A stretch of 40,677 nt of DNA, from NCBI GenBank assembly GCA_002154585.1, contig MUNG01000028.1, forward strand, positions 1 to 40,677. The letters run 5' to 3'. The translations under genes were made by a program, and so were the position numbers. Origin of the DNA: Streptomyces pseudogriseolus. Its GTDB lineage: Bacteria; Actinomycetota; Actinomycetes; Streptomycetales; Streptomycetaceae. Shown in pieces: positions 37,657 to 40,677 of this stretch (position 1 is the first letter of the stretch; each line of letters opens with the position of its first letter). Below the pieces are notes generated by a model. It searched no databases, was not told where the DNA came from, and worked only from the letters and a program-made list of their open reading frames with translations.

Positions 37657-38892
37657 GTGCCCGTTCTTCTGTCACTGACGCACGTACAAGGGCTCGCCGG
37701 GAGGCGAGGCCTCGGCCGGCAGGACTGCCAGGTCGAGGCCGCGCACCAGGCGGGCCCTCAGTGTCTCGTCGGCGGCGAGCCGCTGCGCCACGGCGCGGGC
37801 GGCCTCGGCGACCGCGTCTACCAGGCGCTCGCCTCGGTGGACGTGGGCGCCGCGCTCGCCGCCGGCATCCCGATCGTGCTGCTGGCGGTCGTCCTCGACC
37901 GGGTGACGGGCGCGGCCGGCGCCCGGCTCGGCGAGGCGCCAGCGCCGAATGCCCGCGCGCTGGGGGCGTACGCCCTGATCGCCGCCGTGGCCGTCGCGGT
38001 CGCGGGGCGGCTCGCGGGCCGGCTGGAGTGGCCCGAGAGCTGGGTCGTCGGCATCGCGGAGCCGGTCAACCGGGCCGTCGACTGGATGACCGCCCACCTG
38101 TACTCGGGCGTGCCCGTGGTCGGCGGCACCGCCGACTGGGCGGGCCGCTTCACCACCTGGGTGCTCGACCCGCTCCGCGACGGACTCCTGTGGCTGCCCT
38201 GGTGGGCCGTGCTGCTGGTCGTCGCCGCCCTGGCGTGGCTGATCGGCACCTGGGGCACCGCGCTGACCGCCGTCCTCGCCATGGCCGCGATCGGGGTGCT
38301 CGGCGTGTGGAAGCCGTCGCTGGACACGCTGTCGCAGGTCCTCGCGGCCGTCGCCGTGGCTCTCGTCGTCGGCTTCGCGACCGGCATCGCCGCTGCCCGC
38401 AGCGACCGCGTCGAACGGTGGCTGCGCCCGGTGCTGGACGTGTTCCAGACGATGCCGCAGTTCGTGTACCTGATCCCGGTGGTCGCCCTGTTCGGCGTGG
38501 GCCGCGCCCCGGCGGTCGCCGCCGCGGTCGTCTACGCGCTGCCCGCGGTCGTCCGGATCACCGCCCAGGGGCTGCGCCAGGTCGACCCGGCCGCCCTGGA
38601 GTCGGCGCGCTCGCTCGGCGCGACCGGCGCCCAGCAGCTGCGGCAGGTGCAGCTGCCGCTGGCCCGCCCGGCGCTGCTGCTCGCCGTCAACCAGGGCGTG
38701 GTGCTGGTCCTGGCCGTCGTCGTCATCGGCGGCCTGGTCGGCGGCGGCGCGCTCGGCTACGACGTCGTCTTCGGTCTTGCGCAGGGCGACCTGGCGACCG
38801 GTCTGGTGGCCGGCGCCGCGATCGTCTGCCTGGGCCTGATGCTCGACCGGGTCACCCAGCCCACCGGTCGCCGCGCACGGAAGGGAGCGTGA
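37657..38892 (+). CDS. 5'-truncated glycine-betaine-type ABC transporter permease
   Basis: From about residue 47 the protein reads AGGLGDRVYQALASVDVGAA, the tail of one ProW-type permease domain, and then contains a complete second domain: membrane segments, FQTMPQFVYLIPVVALFGVG, the EAA loop (ALESARSLGATGAQQLRQVQ) and a final GGGALGYDVVFGLAQGDLATGL. Double-domain permeases of this type take up glycine betaine or related solutes in Streptomyces. The first domain and the ATPase gene are absent. Residues 1-46 appear to be antisense to the SseB-like remnant, so the listed GTG is only the longest frame. The substrate-binding gene begins one base after the stop. It may be functional only if an ATPase elsewhere serves it, or it may be dead. 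Confidence 0.65.
   Translation: MPVLLSLTHVQGLAGRRGLGRQDCQVEAAHQAGPQCLVGGEPLRHGAGGLGDRVYQALASVDVGAALAAGIPIVLLAVVLDRVTGAAGARLGEAPAPNARALGAYALIAAVAVAVAGRLAGRLEWPESWVVGIAEPVNRAVDWMTAHLYSGVPVVGGTADWAGRFTTWVLDPLRDGLLWLPWWAVLLVVAALAWLIGTWGTALTAVLAMAAIGVLGVWKPSLDTLSQVLAAVAVALVVGFATGIAAARSDRVERWLRPVLDVFQTMPQFVYLIPVVALFGVGRAPAVAAAVVYALPAVVRITAQGLRQVDPAALESARSLGATGAQQLRQVQLPLARPALLLAVNQGVVLVLAVVVIGGLVGGGALGYDVVFGLAQGDLATGLVAGAAIVCLGLMLDRVTQPTGRRARKGA
37672..37815 (-). pseudogene. C-terminal remnant of an SseB-like gene
   Basis: The minus strand ends a frame reading AVAEAARAVAQRLAADETLR, ARLVRGLDLAVLPAEA, SPPGEPLYVRQ, stop at 37672-37674. This resembles the C-terminus of SseB-family proteins, which in Streptomyces often lie near infC (from memory). 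Upstream (rightward) the frame enters a permease gene and loses similarity. I read it as the C-terminal stub of a gene cut by a deletion; the family call is uncertain. Confidence 0.4.
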
Positions 38893-38893
38893 C

Positions 38894-39850
38894 ATGCGGA
38901 TCCGTACGATTCCCGCGGTGGCGGCGGGCTGCGCGCTCGCGCTGCTGACCGGCTGCGGGGCCGCCGACATGACCAAGCAGGCCTCGCCGTTCGCCAACGC
39001 GCGCGGGGCGAGGACGGTCACCCTGTCGGTGCAGTCCTGGGTCGGCGCCCAGGCCAACGTGGCCGTCGCCCAGTACCTGCTGGAGCACGAGCTGGGCTAC
39101 CGCGTCGACACCGTGCAGGTCGACGAGGTGCCCGCCTGGGACGCCCTCAGCCAGGGCCGCGTGGACGCGATCCTGGAGGACTGGGGCCACCCCGAGCAGG
39201 AGCAGCGGTACGTCCAGGACAAGAAGACCATCGTGAACGGCGGTGACCTGGGCGTCACCGGGCACATCGGCTGGTTCGTGCCGACGTACTTCGCCGAGCG
39301 GCACCCGGACGTCACCGACTGGAAGAACCTGAACAAGTACGCCGAGCAGTTCCGCACGCCGGAGAGCGGCGGCAAGGGCCAGCTGCTCGACGGCTCCCCC
39401 TCCTACGTCACCAACGACAAGGCGCTGGTGAAGAACCTGAAGCTGGACTACCAGGTGGTGTTCGCCGGCTCCGAGGCCGCGCAGATCACCCAGATCCAGC
39501 AGTTCGCCAAGGAGAAGAAGCCGTTCCTGACCTACTGGTACACGCCCCAGTGGCTGTCCGAGCAGGTGCCGATGACGGAGGTGAAGCTGCCCCCGTACGA
39601 GGAGGGCTGCGACGCCGACCCGGAGAAGGTCGCCTGCGCCTACCCGCACACCCCGCTCCAGAAGTACCTCAACGCGGACTTCGCGCGCGACGGCGGCAAG
39701 GCGGCGGAGCTGCTCAGGAACTTCGAGTGGACGACCGAGGACCAGAACGAGGTCTCCCTGATGATCGCCGAGCAGAAGCTGTCGCCCGAGGAGGCGGCCG
39801 GGAAATGGGTGGACAGCCACCGCTCCGTCTGGGAGAAGTGGCTGCCCTGA
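38894..39850 (+). CDS. Glycine-betaine-type substrate-binding lipoprotein
   Basis: The 318-residue protein has a lipoprotein signal with lipobox LLTGC (C21) and an OpuAC/ProX-like binding domain: VTLSVQSWVGAQANVAVAQY, LGYRVDTVQVDE, AILEDWGHPEQ, VTGHIGWFVP and LTYWYTPQWL. The several tryptophans and tyrosines could form the aromatic cage that binds quaternary ammonium solutes. It would deliver the ligand to the membrane permease. It starts one base after the permease stop (TGACATG), so they form a pair. No osmotic-stress regulator or ATPase gene is next to it. Confidence 0.88.
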   Translation: MRIRTIPAVAAGCALALLTGCGAADMTKQASPFANARGARTVTLSVQSWVGAQANVAVAQYLLEHELGYRVDTVQVDEVPAWDALSQGRVDAILEDWGHPEQEQRYVQDKKTIVNGGDLGVTGHIGWFVPTYFAERHPDVTDWKNLNKYAEQFRTPESGGKGQLLDGSPSYVTNDKALVKNLKLDYQVVFAGSEAAQITQIQQFAKEKKPFLTYWYTPQWLSEQVPMTEVKLPPYEEGCDADPEKVACAYPHTPLQKYLNADFARDGGKAAELLRNFEWTTEDQNEVSLMIAEQKLSPEEAAGKWVDSHRSVWEKWLP

Positions 39851-39854
39851 TCGT

Positions 39855-40364
39855 CTACTGGTGCTGTCCCGGCTGGTAGTGGCCCGGAGTCATCCGGCAG
39901 GTCACGCCGAACCGGTTCCAGGCGTTGATCACCGCGATGGCGGCGATCAGCTGGGACAGCTCCGCCTCGTCGAACTGCTTGGCGGCCCGCTGGTACACAT
40001 CGTCGGGCACGAAGCCGTCCGTGAGGACCGTGACCGCGTCGGTCAGCTCGATCGCGGCCAGCTCCTTCTCCGTGTAGAAGTGCCGCGACTCCTCCCACGC
40101 GGAGAGCTGGACGATCCGCTCGACGCTCTCGCCCGCCGCGAGGGCGTCCTTGGTGTGCATGTCCAGGCAGAACGCGCAGTGGTTGAGCTGCGAGGCGCGG
40201 ACCTTGACCAGCTCGGCCAGCTTCGGGTCCAGCCCTTTCCGGGCCGCGACGTCCAGCCGGACCATCGCCTTGTAGACCTCGGGGGCGTGCTTCGTCCACT
40301 CCAGACGGGCGGGCTCCTCCGCCGCGTACGTGGCCGTCCCGGTCGTGTCGGTGGTGTTCGTCAT
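39855..40364 (-). CDS. AhpD-like carboxymuconolactone decarboxylase-family protein
   Basis: The 169-residue cytoplasmic protein has the CMD/AhpD core: ELVKVRASQLNHCAFCLDMH with C63, C66 and H70, and EKELAAIELTDAVTVL. In AhpD such a CxxC with a nearby histidine gives peroxidase-type redox activity, so a thiol role is likely; a true decarboxylase role is unlikely. It diverges from the MocR gene at 40412, a pairing suggesting regulation. It is convergent with the binding-protein gene, with 4 bp between stops. Confidence 0.88.
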   Translation of the reverse strand: MTNTTDTTGTATYAAEEPARLEWTKHAPEVYKAMVRLDVAARKGLDPKLAELVKVRASQLNHCAFCLDMHTKDALAAGESVERIVQLSAWEESRHFYTEKELAAIELTDAVTVLTDGFVPDDVYQRAAKQFDEAELSQLIAAIAVINAWNRFGVTCRMTPGHYQPGQHQ

Positions 40365-40411
40365 GCCCTCGACCCTAGGAGCCGGTCAGCCCAGGAGTAT
40401 GGTCCAGTTCC

Positions 40412-40677
40412 ATGGCGGAACGCTGGGCCACTTTCGGCATCGACCTGCACCTCGACCCGAGCGGGCCCGGGCTGCGGCGCGGTCTCACCGACGCCCTGCG
40501 GGAAGCCGTCCGCGGCGGCCGGCTCGCCCCCGGCACCCGGCTGCCCTCCTCCCGCTCCCTCGCCGCCGATCTGGGCATCGCCCGCAACACCGTCGCCGAC
40601 GCCTACGCCGACCTGATCGCCGAGGGCTGGCTCACCGCACGCCAGGGCTCCGGCACCCGCGTCGCCGAGCGCGCCGT
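40412..40677 (+). CDS. MocR-type regulator, N-terminal part (runs off the window)
   Basis: The first 88 residues are present. They contain a GntR winged helix: ALREAVRGGRLAPGTRLPSS, RSLAADLGIARNTVADAYAD and LTARQGSGTRVAE. The preceding segment (MAERWATFGIDLHLDPSG) is typical of MocR proteins, whose aminotransferase domain would lie beyond the window. TATGGT lies 10 bases before the ATG, with no ribosome binding site, so the mRNA may be leaderless. It diverges from the AhpD-like gene, its probable target. Confidence 0.82.
   Translation, partial: MAERWATFGIDLHLDPSGPGLRRGLTDALREAVRGGRLAPGTRLPSSRSLAADLGIARNTVADAYADLIAEGWLTARQGSGTRVAERA

Overview
The window looks like part of a Streptomyces chromosome (inference). 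It is very GC-rich with strongly GC-biased third codon positions, uses many GTG starts, carries Tat-type signal peptides, and places an arginine cluster near pheST and infC-rpmI-rplT. No rRNA, tRNA, CRISPR array, transposase, integrase or phage gene was seen.

Layout. (1) 1-3255: argH and argG on the minus strand, two ARG boxes in front of argG, and copies of a dispersed GC-rich intergenic repeat. (2) 3256-7030: a plus-strand L,D-transpeptidase-like gene, then a compact operon of a ferric-reductase-like flavohaem membrane protein, a membrane-anchored protein with two nearly identical FMN-binding domains, and an ApbE flavin transferase. Together these look like a route carrying electrons from cytoplasmic NAD(P)H to covalently flavinylated domains outside the membrane. 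(3) 7217-12227: the arginine operon argC-(39-codon ORF)-argJ-argB-argD-argR on the minus strand, with stop/start overlaps between argC and argD and paired ARG boxes upstream of argC. argC, argJ, argB and argD make ornithine, argG and argH convert citrulline to arginine, and ArgR provides feedback. An ornithine carbamoyltransferase gene is not in the window. (4) 12268-25666: accessory genes. These are an Rrf2 regulator diverging from a SnoaL-like gene over two near-identical operators, a secreted GH51 arabinofuranosidase, a DUF6314 gene, a histidine-phosphatase-fold protein lacking its catalytic histidines, a GNAT acetyltransferase, a MocR regulator and an EamA transporter whose start codons overlap inside a palindrome, DUF1918, a secreted GHL10-type glycosidase, 3-hydroxybutyryl-CoA dehydrogenase, a secreted I36-like protein, and a membrane-spanning HTH protein. 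The block ends in decayed LysR and NTF2-like genes. (5) 25667-29037: a Nudix hydrolase, an NsdA-like HTH/TPR regulator and a SpoIIE/PP2C-type phosphatase. (6) 29288-37262: translation genes pheST and infC-rpmI-rplT, with a PAS histidine kinase and a SpoU rRNA methyltransferase. infC has no ATG, GTG or TTG start that I could fit and appears to begin at ATC. Its 300-nt leader contains a terminator-like hairpin. (7) 37263-40677: a DUF1844 gene, a probable deletion scar, a 5'-truncated glycine-betaine-type permease with its substrate-binding lipoprotein, an AhpD-like protein, and the start of a second MocR regulator that runs off the window.

The most interesting items are the flavinylation operon with its recent internal domain duplication, the tiny ORF fitted exactly between argC and argJ, the infC start and leader, the two apparent deletion scars (25.4 kb and 37.8 kb), and the dispersed repeat, one copy of which wraps the argH stop codon.
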